Source: Piscicola geometra
Taxonomy: Eukaryota > Annelida > Clitellata > Hirudinida > Piscicolidae
Assembly (NCBI GenBank): GCA_943735955.1
Contig: OX030965.1
Location: 6,361,003 to 6,425,002 of the forward strand
Length of the DNA: 64,000 nucleotides
Reading direction: 5' to 3'
Within the stretch, counting starts at the first letter, position 1; the number at the start of each line of letters is the position of its first letter. The translations under genes and the position numbers were made by a program. Below are positions 51,508 through 63,799 of this stretch, piece after piece. The notes under the pieces were generated by a model, which worked only from the letters and a program-made list of their open reading frames with translations, had not been told where the DNA came from and searched no databases.

Positions 51508-53348
51508 AAATAAAATATAAATTGTTCAGAATGAACGTTCGAGGTGTATCGTGTTAACTCAAGTATTAGTAGGATTAAACCTAAGATATACATCAAGTTT
51601 ACTCGGCACCAATCTATAGAACTTTATTTTTTATACATAAAATTAAACTTTTAAAAAATTTGCTTTTTGTAAATCTTATGTTATAGTATCTTTTTTTCAT
51701 TTGAATATCATGCTATATAGATATCTACGAAGCTTCGTTGGCATAATTTATGTTCTAAATTCAAAGCGGCTCAGCACTGTTCTGTTTTCAAGGTAATAAA
51801 TTCAGAATACATGTACGTTTACTTTTTTTTTGAAATATGTTTGAAATATTTTGATAAAAATCTCAGTTAACTCTATTATTTAATTTTTCTTCAGCTTAAG
51901 AAAGGGAATAATATTGGGTAAAAAAACTATTCTTATAATTATGTAAGTCTAAAATTGAAAATATACTGATTAAATTCGAAATAACTTATTTTTTTTACCT
52001 TTTCGTTAAGAAAAAAAAATTCTAAAACTAACGAAACGGGAAAATATTACGACAACATTTAATTGTAGAATCATCACTTGCACTATTAGTATTATCATAC
52101 AAACAATAACGTTAGAAATTGACGTGTCAGACAATGTTGCAAACTAAAAGCAGTAAAGAAAGCTAATTTATAAAAATATTAATAGTTATCTAATAAAATA
52201 TCATAAGTTTCAGCTCTATATTTTAATTGAACTATCTAATTTATAGAATAATTTCATTAATTTTTCATGATACTTTCAAAACATACTAAATCATTCACTA
52301 TAAAGGTGAAAAGAATATGATACGCTGGCGACTGAAATATCTTTTCATAATTTTATTTCCTTATTACTGAAAAACACTAATGATAAAGTGATTTTGATTT
52401 TTTAAAATTAAAACAAAATTCTTAGTTTATAGTTGTTTTTGATGAAATATTCACTAAATTTGAAGAAAAAAATTATTGATTAGTTTTCAGTTAAAATAGA
52501 GAAAAAAAAGTATATTAAAGACTTATACGATTTCACTGTCAATTTAAAAATTTATCTCAATCGTATTTAACGTAATTCAAATAATTCGAAAGTCAAACTA
52601 TGAACAAATTAGTAAATATAATCCTTGAAAAAGTTATATTTTGCTTTTTATTAAAGTGAGTGCCCTTTTTTTTCAAGCAATCTGGAACTATTTTTTAGAT
52701 ATTTAAAAATATATAATTTTGTAATGATAAGACAAATTTAATTAACATAAATTATACAAAAAAACTATGAAAAAGTTTTTGAAACATCTATTTAGATTCA
52801 ATATTTCACAGGATTAACTTATTTTAATTTTAACAACAAAGGAAAATCATTAGTAACTTTTCAAATAATTGAAATAATATTTTTAACATCTAGTTTAACG
52901 GATGATATGAATAATTGAACTATGGAAACTATTTCAATAAAAAATTTTTTTTTTTCAACGGGGATGTATAAATAAATAAATGTTACTGCATAAAGATTCA
53001 TTACCTACTATGCAACAAAATAAAATATATTGTAGTTTTTAACGATCTTTCTAAATAAATCAGAGCGAAAAAAGCGTGAAAATGTTGTATCTTAATTGTA
53101 ATAAGTAGACAGCTTCATCAAATTTTTTTTCTCAATAAAATTGAATATTTTATTCAAAGAATTATTTGAATAGTAGACATAATGATTGCCCCTCACATTA
53201 ACATAAGATATATATAAAGAAAACACTTTTTTGAATTTATTTTATATTCTGTCGGCTTTTTTTTCTGATCTATGTTTGTGAACCACGCATGATAAAAAGA
53301 ATAATTTAAAACATTTTAAAAATACAACTTTTTTATCGATACAAAATT
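51508..53348. other. AT-rich intergenic DNA, nothing recognised
   Basis: No gene or element seen. Confidence 0.5.
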
Positions 53349-53500
53349 CGGATTTTCATTACAAAATTCAAAACAAAATTCTTATTTTCAGTACGAAGTT
53401 AATATTTTCGATATAAAATTGATATTTTCGATATAAAATTGATATTTTCAATACAAAGTTCATATTTTCAATACAAAATTCATAGTTTCAATACAATTTT
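53349..53500. repeat. 20-bp minisatellite, about seven imperfect copies
   Basis: Units of the form GATATTTTCAATACAAAATT are in strict 20-bp register from 53381 to 53500 (six copies). A further full copy (53349-53368) and a shortened one lie before them. Copies vary at several positions. AT-rich, no coding role. Confidence 0.88.
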
Positions 53501-54229
53501 TTTAGTACATTTTTGAATCTTCAATATTCAAGAAGAATCATCAAAGCGATGTAAAAAAATGTTTACAAGTTTGATTATAGAATTTTTTTTACAAATTGTG
53601 AAAGGTTTTTGTGTTCTATTTCTATGTAAATAATTTTTTTTATGCCTATGCAAAGACGATACTGGTATTTCCCTTGACGAAAGTCTTAATAATTGAGTCA
53701 GGAAGCAAAAAAGCAAGTAATTCGATTTCACGTCCAATTAATTTATTTTTGTGGTCAACTCTTTTAGATGTTTATTGTTTATTCTAATTTTTTATTAAAA
53801 ATTGTTTTTGTTTCGATGAAAAACTTTTATTTGTGTAATTATTCATATTTTAATTTTCTTATAAAGGTAGATGAGATGCATTAAGCAAAAAAATTATGTA
53901 AATTTTCGAAAGTTAGAAATTACTATTTGAAAAAAAAATTCATGAACTTTCATTTAGCAATTGTACAATAATTATTCATGATATTGACTGAAATGGTTTA
54001 TTTTTTCATATTATAATATAATTTCATAAGTTTTTTTAAATAAAATGAGTCAATGTAATTTTTATTAAACTTTTCAAGTTTATCATTTTTCACTTTTCTT
54101 TATTTTAATTAGATTTCCAACTAAAGTCAGCAAAGTTGAATTTAGAAAAATATTGTATGATTTTATTTAGTTTCATCCTAAACACTTTTGGCCACAAGCG
54201 ATTTTCAAGTTTTTGTACTGAAGAACTTA
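53501..54229. other. AT-rich intergenic DNA, nothing recognised
   Basis: No gene or element seen; one 69-codon minus-strand frame (53528-53737) has no recognisable content. Confidence 0.45.
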
Positions 54230-54720
54230 AATCAACCGGCATATCACTTTCTTAAGTGTTACTTTTAAAAGGCAGCGACTACCGATTCAGCACTACAAAT
54301 CAAGCCCTTCACTTGATGATAACAATTCTCCACGCGTGTGGTAGTGATGATGAGATGATAGTGATGTCGTCTTATTTTCAAGCATATATCTGCTTGTTTT
54401 TTCTACAATTCAGAACAAGAATATGGATTGTTTAATTTTCAAGTAATCTAACATTATTTAAAAAAGCTAAAAAATTAATTTAGGAAGTATTAAAAGTAAA
54501 AACCTATAAATAGATTTGGGTACCTATTGTCTTTTTTAAAAGAATATTTTCTCTCAGGCTCTGCAATCTTGTGTTTATTCTACGAAATGATAAGTCAGCG
54601 GGTAAAAGCTAGATGTTTGCTAATCTTCTCAAGATAAAGTTCCAGTGGAAAGGTACGATCAGAAACAGAACTGAGAAACAACAATAACAAGTTATTTCTG
54701 ATCATTTGATGTCTCAAAAA
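54230..54720. other. Less AT-rich patches, candidate regulatory DNA
   Basis: Two mixed-composition patches (about 54230-54370 and 54545-54715) stand out from the flanks. They include TGTTTATT (forkhead-type), AACAAT (Sox-type) and GATAAG (GATA-type) cores. Such short motifs are common by chance in AT-rich DNA. No open frame of interest. Confidence 0.25.
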
Positions 54721-57700
54721 AACTTGAGTGGTTATATTGAACAGAAATAAACTTTAGAGTTTGCATCTCTGTTAAACTGGTTTTTTACTCAGCCTGAGGT
54801 TGCTTTAATGCGGTTTGGTGCTAGTATTCTAACAACACGAAGTCTCGCAATTAGTTCAATCGTATATCACAATTAGATGTTGACATTATTATAATAAACT
54901 AAATTTTTATTTATCTTGACAGTGTTTTGAAACAATTTATTTATAGAAAAGTAACATTAATTTTGATATTATAGAAGAGTTTGAGATAATAAATTTTTCC
55001 ATTTTAAAACAGTGAAAACAGGACAAAATGATAGACTGAACAATATATTATACAATAATGTAAAAAAAAAAGTAATAACAAAACTATCGTGAGCAGTCAT
55101 CAAGTAGAGATTTATGAGCAGGCTACGGGCGACGTAACAAGGGTAAACAAACAGCTTAATTCGAAACTATATAATCTTTATATTAATATAGTCGAATAAA
55201 CATTCACATATTTTAAAAATAATTCAAAAATATAGTGCTGAAGTAAGGTTGCTCTTCTATCTTTTACTATGGACTGACATTTGTTCGAAAAATAGAAACG
55301 ATTGTTAAATCTAATCTATATTCAATAAATTTTTCGTAATAAATTACTTTTTCTTATAAAGATATTGTAGTAGTAAATAATAAAATTGAATATGAAAGCT
55401 TTTTCTTATTTTCCCAATTTATATTTTTATTTTTCTCACGTACTTTCAAAATAAATTGTAAAAACAAGAACGAACAAAACACAAACAATAACAATCAAAA
55501 GATCAAAGAATTTTCAATATAAATATTTCTTTATGTGGAAAAACTAGTAAAATAAATCTGAGACTTTAACACGTGGAGAACTCAAATGAAATGACGCATA
55601 ATAAACAATGTTACTTTAGAAAAATATATCTATTTGAAACACATGAAGTTAGCATTTGAATCATAAATATTGAGAAAGGCCTGGGGACGTTAAAATATTT
55701 TATATATTTTTTCCCTTTTCAAAGTCATTCAAAGTAAACAAAAATTTTCGATAAGCATTAATTTATATAAATAGAGTTATTTATATCATTTATCATACTT
55801 CAAACATATTTATTTCTGTTTTAACATTATCATTAATTTCATTCCTCAACAGATCTCATACAAATAAATTTACTTTGTTAACGCAAGAGTTTCAAAAATC
55901 CTTTTATTAAAATATGTTTATTTTTGTCAAATAAATACAGTTGAAACAATAATAAACTTTGTGTAATCAACAAAAATTGAAATGTAAGAAACTGAAAATT
56001 TGACATTTTATATTGAAAGGTCAAAGATTTTTGAAGTGCGGAAAAGTATAATTGTCTTAGTATAATTGAATTATCAGAAGAAATAATATGAAAATCATTA
56101 ACTTATTTAAGGTAATGATTAATTAAATTATTATAAATATATTTCATTATAAAATTTATTTTAAATTTGAGAAAATAAATAATTTCTGAATGAATAATTG
56201 AGAGAAGTTGGAGTTAGAATTGAACTATGCAATTCTTTCAAACTAGAATTTAACATTTAGTATTTAAGCAGTAAGAATTGTTTTGATTTTTTTTACTTAA
56301 TGACAATTTTAGTTTTTTGTTATATAAAAAAATTACAAATACCAAATAAAAACATAACTTTTATTCAGTTTCTTTAAAAATTTTTTACACTAGTGATTTT
56401 TTGTATACACTACTTGAGCCCGTCATTAAATATCTTCCTAAATCTTGAAACTCACCTAAAAGTTGTTAAAAATAAACTTTTCATAAATGAAAAATATTTT
56501 TCTTAATTATTACAGATAGGTCAATTCTAATTCATTGATTTTTTTCATTTGGTATTTTCAACTTTAACTAAAAAATGAGAGGTTTTTTATTCAATAAAAT
56601 TTTTATCGAATTTCAAAAATATTTTTGAAAAAATGTATACTATTCAATAACTATTCTCTATAGAATTTTTTATACATTTTGATCATTTAGTCATTCGAAT
56701 TATTTAAAAAAACTATGATGATCGTTTGAACAAAATTCAGATTAAATTTTATAATTTCAAAGCTCTAAAAATGGTAATGATTATGATAATCTAAAATGAA
56801 TTTAAAACAGAATAAATTTTCTGAAATTTTCTTTTCAAAAGTCGGCAGTTTTATTGAAGATGAGACAAAAAAACCTATTTTCTTTAAAAAAATTGTTAGT
56901 AAAGTAGTTTAATTTTATTCAAATTTATATATAATAAATTTTTTATGATTTGTGATATTTTCCGAGAAAAGATATTATATCGTATATATATGAATCTGCA
57001 TCAATGGATTTAATCTCTCTCCCTTAATACAGTTTTTTCCATTCAACCATGCACATTTCTATCCCCTATCGATCTTTTTCCACTTCTATTGACTACAAAA
57101 GCACAATTTGTACACAAACGCGTCCATACATGTGTTTAAGATTTACTGTTAAATCTATTTGCTAAAAACTCAATAAGTTATTAAAATAATGTTTCGACCT
57201 TTGAATCATCATTGCGAATGGAGGTTACTTCATCTTTTTTTTCATGTAAATTTCACGTCTAAATGCAAAACATTTAAAAATTAGTTTGCAATAATTGTTA
57301 AATTAGTATATATATATAAACTAAGAGATGCAGAGATAGTGAGTATATTGGTGAGTTGAACTATAAACAACCGCATATGATCTACTGCTCCGTTGTGCAG
57401 CCTCGATACTTAGTTGAAGCTCAGCATTGAAAACCAAGGCTTATAAATTCTAGATTTTTTCAAATACTTTTATAATATACGTCTGATTGAATGTCTAAAT
57501 TTATGATTTTTTAAAAAACAATTTCAAATTAGTGTGTGGTTTGAGATTTCTAGCTCTATGAATATATTCTAGAGGCATTTTGATCTAAGTGATCAAAATC
57601 TTTCAGCTTAAATTTCGGAATAAAATTATCTGAGCCTCTAATAGAATACATTTTAAACCCTAATGGTTCGATTTCATTGAATTTTATTCTCGAATTATCT

Positions 57701-58020
57701 GATTTTCAAAGATTTTATATTCTTTACATAATCTTTACATACTCACAATATAACTATATAATAAGATCTAGGGAATAAAAAGTATACATTTACTTTCCCG
57801 AATCACTTCGGTTAATTTGAATGCTCTAAGAACTGAAAACAGCCAGTTAAATATAATACAGTACAATAATACAACGACCAGTTTTTTTTACGTGGCGTAA
57901 ACCCAAACGAGCATCAAGCCAACTTGTTTTTAATTAGACATTAAATAATACAATATAGTATATAAAAAATAACACAATAATAGATATATATAAATTTCAA
58001 ATACTAGAATCGCTACCCAG
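54721..58020. other. AT-rich intergenic DNA, nothing recognised
   Basis: No gene, RNA or element seen across about 3.3 kb. Confidence 0.5.
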
Positions 58021-58440
58021 TGTAAATACTACCCATTATTATCATTCACCCATCATAATGACCACCATCGAGCATGAAACACTTCCTCACAAAGGCCTCT
58101 TCTTTGCCTGGCTTCACTTCATTTGACGTCGTATTCCAACAGACATGCCTTGCTCAAGTCTCTGTAACTAGGTTCCCATTTGCCAGCAATCTTTAGGCTT
58201 TTTCCTCTAGTTGTCGAACATGGCGATTAATTTGTAATGACTTGCTGTAATCGACGAAAGGGCGTTCATACGTTGCACACATGAGAAGATGTCGGTTTAC
58301 TTTTCATAATGGATCGAGTTATTCAGAATTTCTCGTACGATGCAACCTCTCCATCTCTACTATCTCCAGGTCGTTTTTTGTCTTCCCACAACTGTTTCTT
58401 TTTCCTTGTTTTTTAGGCTCAGCACCCTTCTGGTAGTTAA
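58021..58440. other. Less AT-rich block, possibly a decayed transposon
   Basis: About 420 bp with near-balanced composition. Minus-strand reading gives short protein-like pieces in different frames (for example EDKKRPGDSRDGEVASYEKF from 58391 downward), broken by stops, as a degraded retroelement or pseudogene would. No domain is recognised. The string CTCTAGTTGTCG (about 58205-58216) and the GATTAATTT that follows recall the edge of the 32.1-32.3 kb island. Confidence 0.35.
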
Positions 58441-61320
58441 TCATCCTAGTCTATTAAATACTTTTTAATAAGTGAAAATGACATTTTTTCGTTAAAATTA
58501 TAATTTTTTGAGTTACGAATAGGATTTATTTACATGTACAGAAAGACAATTAGATAAATTACTATAACTACTTATTTTTGAAAACTATTACAACACTAGC
58601 TAAAAGTCATAAATAGCATTCGAAAACGTCTATAGTGATAATTACAAGGTTATACAGAGGACGTTACTCAGTGGAAAGCTCATAAAGTATCCTAGTGAGA
58701 TATTGAATTTTTTTTGGCTTATTATCTCATCAGACATCTCACTTATCATTTTTTTAAAGCCAGTTTGTACTAGTATTTCTGAATTTCTGTTCTCATCTAA
58801 GAATAGTTGAATGAAGTACATAGCTATCTAAAACTTATTACTTTTGTTTTCTATGTTTTAAAATGAAATTATAAGATTATATTACTATAGTTTATCATAG
58901 AATAAAAATATCAAAACTTAACTATGTAGTTTTTTATTTTTATTCGAAATTTAAAAAACTCGAGAACATGTATAATAGATACATAACTAATTGTTTCATG
59001 TGTAGAATAATATACTTCTTCGAAGTTCGACCGAAAAATATTTTATTATGCTTGAAGCTCACAAATACTTCAAAAATATTTTTTTTTTCACAAAACAATT
59101 GAAAATAATTTTTTTTTATGGTAATGTGTAAGTAAAAAAATATTCTCCTAATTCAAAATATAATTTGAATGCAAAAATTTCTATGACATGCAGTGAGTGT
59201 CTAATTCTTATTTGAAAGCAATAAAACTTGTTCTTTTGTCAAATTAAATAAAAATAAATAGTGCATCGTGTGCGTCTTGGTTTATTGTTTTTTCAAACTC
59301 AAGAGCCATATTGAAATTATTACTACTACTTCAAAAAAAAATTATTAGTGATAAAATGTAAACGTTTGAAATATTTTTTTAAATAATTTATGAAGCCATT
59401 TATTGATAGGCAGTTCAATAATTGGCTTAATTAAAGTACTTTAAGGGCCTTCGAGCTCACAGCACAAGAAAACTTTTGTTTATGACTTTTAAAAAGACAT
59501 ATATACAAATCGAGCTGCTTTCAAAAATTGCTTCATGATTTAGGTTTTTAAAACACAAAATGTATCTAAAACATTTTTTTACTTAGTTTCATGTTTGAAA
59601 AATTAGTTTTCAAAATATTATTTTTTTTCTCATACAATTTAAAAATTATTTCGAGAAAAGCATAAACAATATTTCACTATTCATACTTCTTATTTCTAAT
59701 TTTCTCCAAAATTGCTTTTAATACCATGGGATTGAATCTTGACATTAGGAAATATTCATTAAATTTTTATTACTAGAGAAAATTCATGTTTTTCATGCCC
59801 TCAAATAACCTTTGTCACTTAAATCAAAAAAAACAATAATACTTCAGTTATAACTATTGAAAAATGTAAAATTTTTAAATGTTCAATAAATATTAACATT
59901 TTAAATTAATATATTATAATAATTAATAAAATATCTTATTTTATTCTTGGTTCTTAAAACACACACTTTTTTAAAAATTATTTTGAATATCGAACTTATC
60001 TATTTTTCATTTTTTAATTAAATAAGTAATTTTGTATACCTTTTTTTAAAATATTCAACAATTCAATATTTCAAGTCTTAAAATTAGACAAAATCTGGGA
60101 TAAATCATATATACATTGGTATACTGCATTGTCTGCTATAGAGCTGAACATCGATAGGTTTGAGGTTGCTTACTGATAATTGTATGCATAAACTCTGTTA
60201 TTTTGTTTTGATGTTTATTATACTGAGCTCTTCATTGGATAATTCTTTAGATGAAACCTATTATTAATAAAAGAAGATGTTATATTTATGATAAACACCA
60301 TCACGAAAAATAAATATTTTACTAAATCTTTAAGCTATCACTCACACTATTTTTGTTTTTTAATTGATATTGGTTTCAATATGCAACTTAAGAAATGAGT
60401 TTATGCATTTATCATTCTAACACACATGCATGAAGTCAATTCCTTAAGAATAAAATTGTTTTTTTTTTATAAATTGATATTTATTTATAGATTATATTGT
60501 CTTTTTGTTTTAATTTAATTCAATTTGACTTTTAATTGATCTACCTTTATTAAAATTATCTTCCAAAGAAGTTTTCAAATGCTCACTGAACTCATAAATA
60601 TTTTACACATCATAAAACGGAAAATGTATTTATATGAAGCCTATTTAGATAAGACGTATTTATATGAAACAAAAAAAATTAAATGGTTTTCAAAAATTTT
60701 GATAGTCATAGAAAAGATTTCTCAATTTTAATAACTCAAAATTAGAATTTAAAAATAATAAATCACTGAACACCAAGCAAAATTTTAAAAAAAATTGTTT
60801 ACATTTCTGAAAAAAACTCATTCATAATTTTATTTTTTGTTTTATGTAATTTTAATTTTTTTATTCGTTGCAATAGCTTTTCAAATTTTGGTTTTTAGTA
60901 AACTAAACTGGTCTGTATTCCATGCAAATTGGCTAATAGATGCATACTGATGTGTATTACAACTCATTCTTATTTCTGGGTTCAAAGTATTAGATTAAGG
61001 CGTTGAAACGTGTTTTAACCCACTTTGTAATAATGTGTAGTCTTTACTTCTGCGTCGTTGAAAAAATTTGGTTCCCTAATAATAAATTGAGAATAAGAAG
61101 TCATTTCATAAAAATTTTTTGAATGTACTATGAAGATTTTAATTTTATAAATTTAAATTTAGTTTTTAAATAAAAACTTCATTATCTCAAATTTGACGAC
61201 ATAAATAATTTACCAGTTATTTTTGCAAAGTACGGTTATCTTGTTTGAAATCTAATGTAATTTACAGAAATACAACATTTCACCATAGGTAGCTGCGAGC
61301 AATATGTTCATGAAAAAATG
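58441..61320. other. AT-rich intergenic DNA, nothing recognised
   Basis: No gene, RNA or element seen. Confidence 0.5.
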
Positions 61321-61334
61321 TAATTCTCGAAAAA

Positions 61335-61620
61335 AACAAAAAAAAGGCATTTATTTAAGACCTGATATCGTAATGAAAGCGGATATTCCAACCAGTGTGG
61401 ATTTAGTCTACCGACTTTTCAACGAAATCTAAAAAAAGTCAAAGAAAGAAGCCCAACAGAATTTGGAAAAAACATTTCGCCAAGCTCTCTGAAAAGAATG
61501 TATATACTCCAAAAGTTTTAATGATCCCGCCATATTTGTTTGATCCAATAAAAACCGCAACAAAATAATATAGCATACAATTCAGCTAGCGTTGGCCTCA
61601 TGATCAACATTATTAAAAAA
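61335..61620 (+). pseudogene. Coding-like debris with internal stops, unidentified
   Basis: One plus-strand frame reads KGIYLRPDIVMKADIPTSVD followed by LVYRLFNEI, then TAA at 61429-61431. It continues with protein-like content (KKEAQQNLEKTFRQAL, KECIYSKSFNDPAIFV) interrupted by further stops. The amino-acid mix is unlike random AT-rich DNA. No domain is recognised. Its position beside a tandem duplication and a transposon suggests the remains of a mobile element or host gene fragment. Confidence 0.3.
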
Positions 61621-61756
61621 ACTGAGCTAACATTGGAAGATCAACATAGTTTAAACTGAAATGCTAATAAAAGTATTATGTTTCACGTATCTGAACAACA
61701 TGGCTAACAATCACATGGAGATAAGTATGACAAGACACGCATTGAAATGAACGTAC

Positions 61757-62070
61757 AACTTAAAATTATTTGGAGATTGGACATAATCCGTAAAACTTTT
61801 TTTACTGTAGAGAAATTAATGATCCTTTATGGAACAAGAAAATTAAAATCCATTGAAAAAGATGTTTCTTCACCAATACCTATCCGAACAGGATTTTTAA
61901 GATCCACCAGCTAACTTAAAATTATTTGGAGATTGGACATAATCCGTAAAACTTTTTTTACTGTAGAGAAATTAATGATCCTTTATGGAACAAGAAAATT
62001 AAAATCCATTGAAAAAGATGTTTCTTCACCAATACCTATCCGAACAGGATTTTTAAGATCCACCAGCTAA
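61757..62070. repeat. Perfect direct tandem duplication, 156-bp period
   Basis: The stretch from about 61757 is repeated from 61913 and ends at 62070 with no difference seen by eye. The unit includes GGAGATTGGACATAATCCG and CCGAACAGGATTTTTAAGATCC. Its minus strand is largely open (for example DLKNPVRIGIGEETSFSMDF) apart from one stop. Identity implies a very recent duplication or an assembly duplication. Confidence 0.93.
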
Positions 62071-62169
62071 TAGAAGTTTAAATAGAAGACTCGCGCAACT
62101 AACCTGTATACAGCTTCGAATTCTCATAGAACATACCTATCAAGAGCCCGAAACCAGTGAAACAGCATA

Positions 62170-62194
62170 GGGGGAAGGCGTACACAGTCGATCA
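62170..62194 (+). repeat. Left terminal inverted repeat of the transposon (25 bp)
   Basis: Exact reverse complement of 63817-63841. It contains the 16-nt motif at 62179-62194 (complement orientation) and is preceded by TA at 62168-62169. Confidence 0.95.
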
Positions 62195-62352
62195 CTTTTT
62201 ACAAAAATGCTTATAACTCAAAATTGTTAAAAGATAAAATTTTAATAAAATATTGATTTTATACATTCATCATTAAGACTTCATTTTCTACTTAATTCAT
62301 TTATCTAGTTGAAAGGGTTTTGAGTCAAATGTAGTTCAAATACTTCCGAAAA

Positions 62353-62411
62353 TGATCGACTGTATACGACCGGTGTACACAGTCGAGCATATGGACGTAC
62401 CCAGTCGATCA
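62353..62411. repeat. Left subterminal motif cluster (three copies)
   Basis: Variants of TGATCGACTGTGTACG: 62353-62368 (plus, one change), about 62374-62389 (minus, one change) and 62396-62411 (minus, one change). The first two face each other across a 5-bp gap. Candidate transposase-binding sites about 180-240 bp inside the left end. Confidence 0.85.
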
Positions 62412-62584
62412 TTACTACAAGTGCCACAATTTTAAGTTTTCCAAACATTAAATTAAGTATTATTAGAAAATTAAATACTCAAATAACTTATTGCAATTGA
62501 ATACTGATTTAGAAAACTTTTAACATTCAACTTTTTCAACACAAGTTTTTCAACATTTATTCTCATGTTATAAATGAAAAAATG

Positions 62585-62680
62585 AATGTTTCAAGTTATA
62601 GTTTAACAAATATTTTTCAATGACTGATAAATGAAAGTTTTTTTTAATGTTTCAAGTTTTAGTTCAACAAATTTTTCATA
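62585..62680. repeat. Internal direct duplication overlapping the transposase 3' end
   Basis: AATGTTTCAAGTT(A/T)TAG and the following 20 bases recur at 62585-62620 and 62646-62680, 61 bp apart and slightly diverged. The second copy includes the last transposase codons (minus strand), so part of the gene's tail was duplicated and the rest lost. Confidence 0.6.
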
Positions 62681-63198
62681 AATTTCATAAACACTTCAGC
62701 TGTCATCCAGCCACCAGGCTTAGTGGCTCCACTTGTTCCTGATGGGGCATCCTTGATCATTGTCTTTGAAGTGGACTCTAGGCAAGACCATGAAAAGTGG
62801 AACAGTGTTTCCAACGGCACATATCGAGCAGCACACTGTAACAATCTGTCCTCTTTCTGCTGACGTAACCCGCCCAACCTGACGATTCGCTTTGGCCGCT
62901 ATCACTCCAACATTTGTTGTTTTTTGTACTGTCTCATCACAGTTGTATATGTCATTAAAGTCTCTTGATCAACAGAGAAAATCTTTCTTACACTGTAGTT
63001 GGCCTCAAACTCCATGTTTTCCAACCCAACATCTTTGGCTTTTTTTACATAAAAATAAAAAGTAGCATATGGTATATTATAAAGTTTAGATTCTCCTCTA
63101 ATTGTGTTAATATTATTCAAAACAGTTGCGACAGCCTGTTTCATAGATTCTGATAAGACTTTCCCTTTTTTTCTTTCAACAGCTACTTTTCTACCCAT
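62659..63198 (-). pseudogene. Defective pogo/Tigger-like transposase
   Basis: The intact family protein has an N-terminal pipsqueak-type helix-turn-helix followed by a DDE integrase-like catalytic domain that cuts and joins element ends at TA. Here ATG at 63198 starts MGRKVAVERKKGKVLSES, then a helix-turn-helix (LYNIPYATFYFYVKKAK) and NYSVRKIFSVDQET. At about 62950-62965 the reading changes frame and jumps to IYNCDET, which holds the first catalytic Asp, with no middle third: an internal deletion. The frame continues through VGRVTSAERGQIVTVCCSIC and LPRVHFKDND. A second frameshift near 62755 leads to DAPSGTSGATKPGGWMTAEV and stops at LLN (62659). The region with the second and third catalytic residues is missing. 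Family assignment rests on these motifs from memory; the element is certainly non-autonomous. Confidence 0.85.
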
Positions 63199-63432
63199 TT
63201 TAAATGAATGAAAATGAATGATATAACTCAAAAGATTAACCAAAAACTTGTAAAAACCAACTACGAGAACTATTCAAAAAGGATATTAAACAAATGTTTT
63301 ATTAAAAAGCACTGCACAGGTAAAATAAATTTTTTCATATAAGATTTTTATTTAACAAATAACAACTGCAAAAAGCTTGAAAAAATAGTTTTGCTATAAT
63401 TAACAAAAATTATTTGATAAGAAAGCTATCAA

Positions 63433-63473
63433 TGATCCACTGAGTACGAACATACGATGATCGATTGTGTGCG
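63433..63473 (+). repeat. Right inner motif pair
   Basis: Two plus-strand variants of the 16-nt motif: 63433-63448 (TGATCCACTGAGTACG) and 63458-63473 (TGATCGATTGTGTGCG), each with two changes, about 370-410 bp inside the right end. Confidence 0.8.
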
Positions 63474-63799
63474 CCTATGCCAATGATTGGTATAATGGCT
63501 ATAACTTTCATGATTATTTTTTAACAAGAAATATAATAGATACACACGATAAAATATAAAATAATATATCAATAATGCAAAATATGACTTTTCAATTGTG
63601 CTTTCTTTATGCACAGCGTGGTTCGTTAGATGATGTAAAATATTTACTTTTTAGCCCTTGAAATTGATAAATACCCTTATTTTTTTTATTCGCAAAAAGA
63701 TTATGTCAAAATTACGATATATAATGAAGTCACCTATATTGTCGTCCAAGTGACACATCATATTTGAAAAAATAGAAATGCCTTCGATAAAAAACGCAA

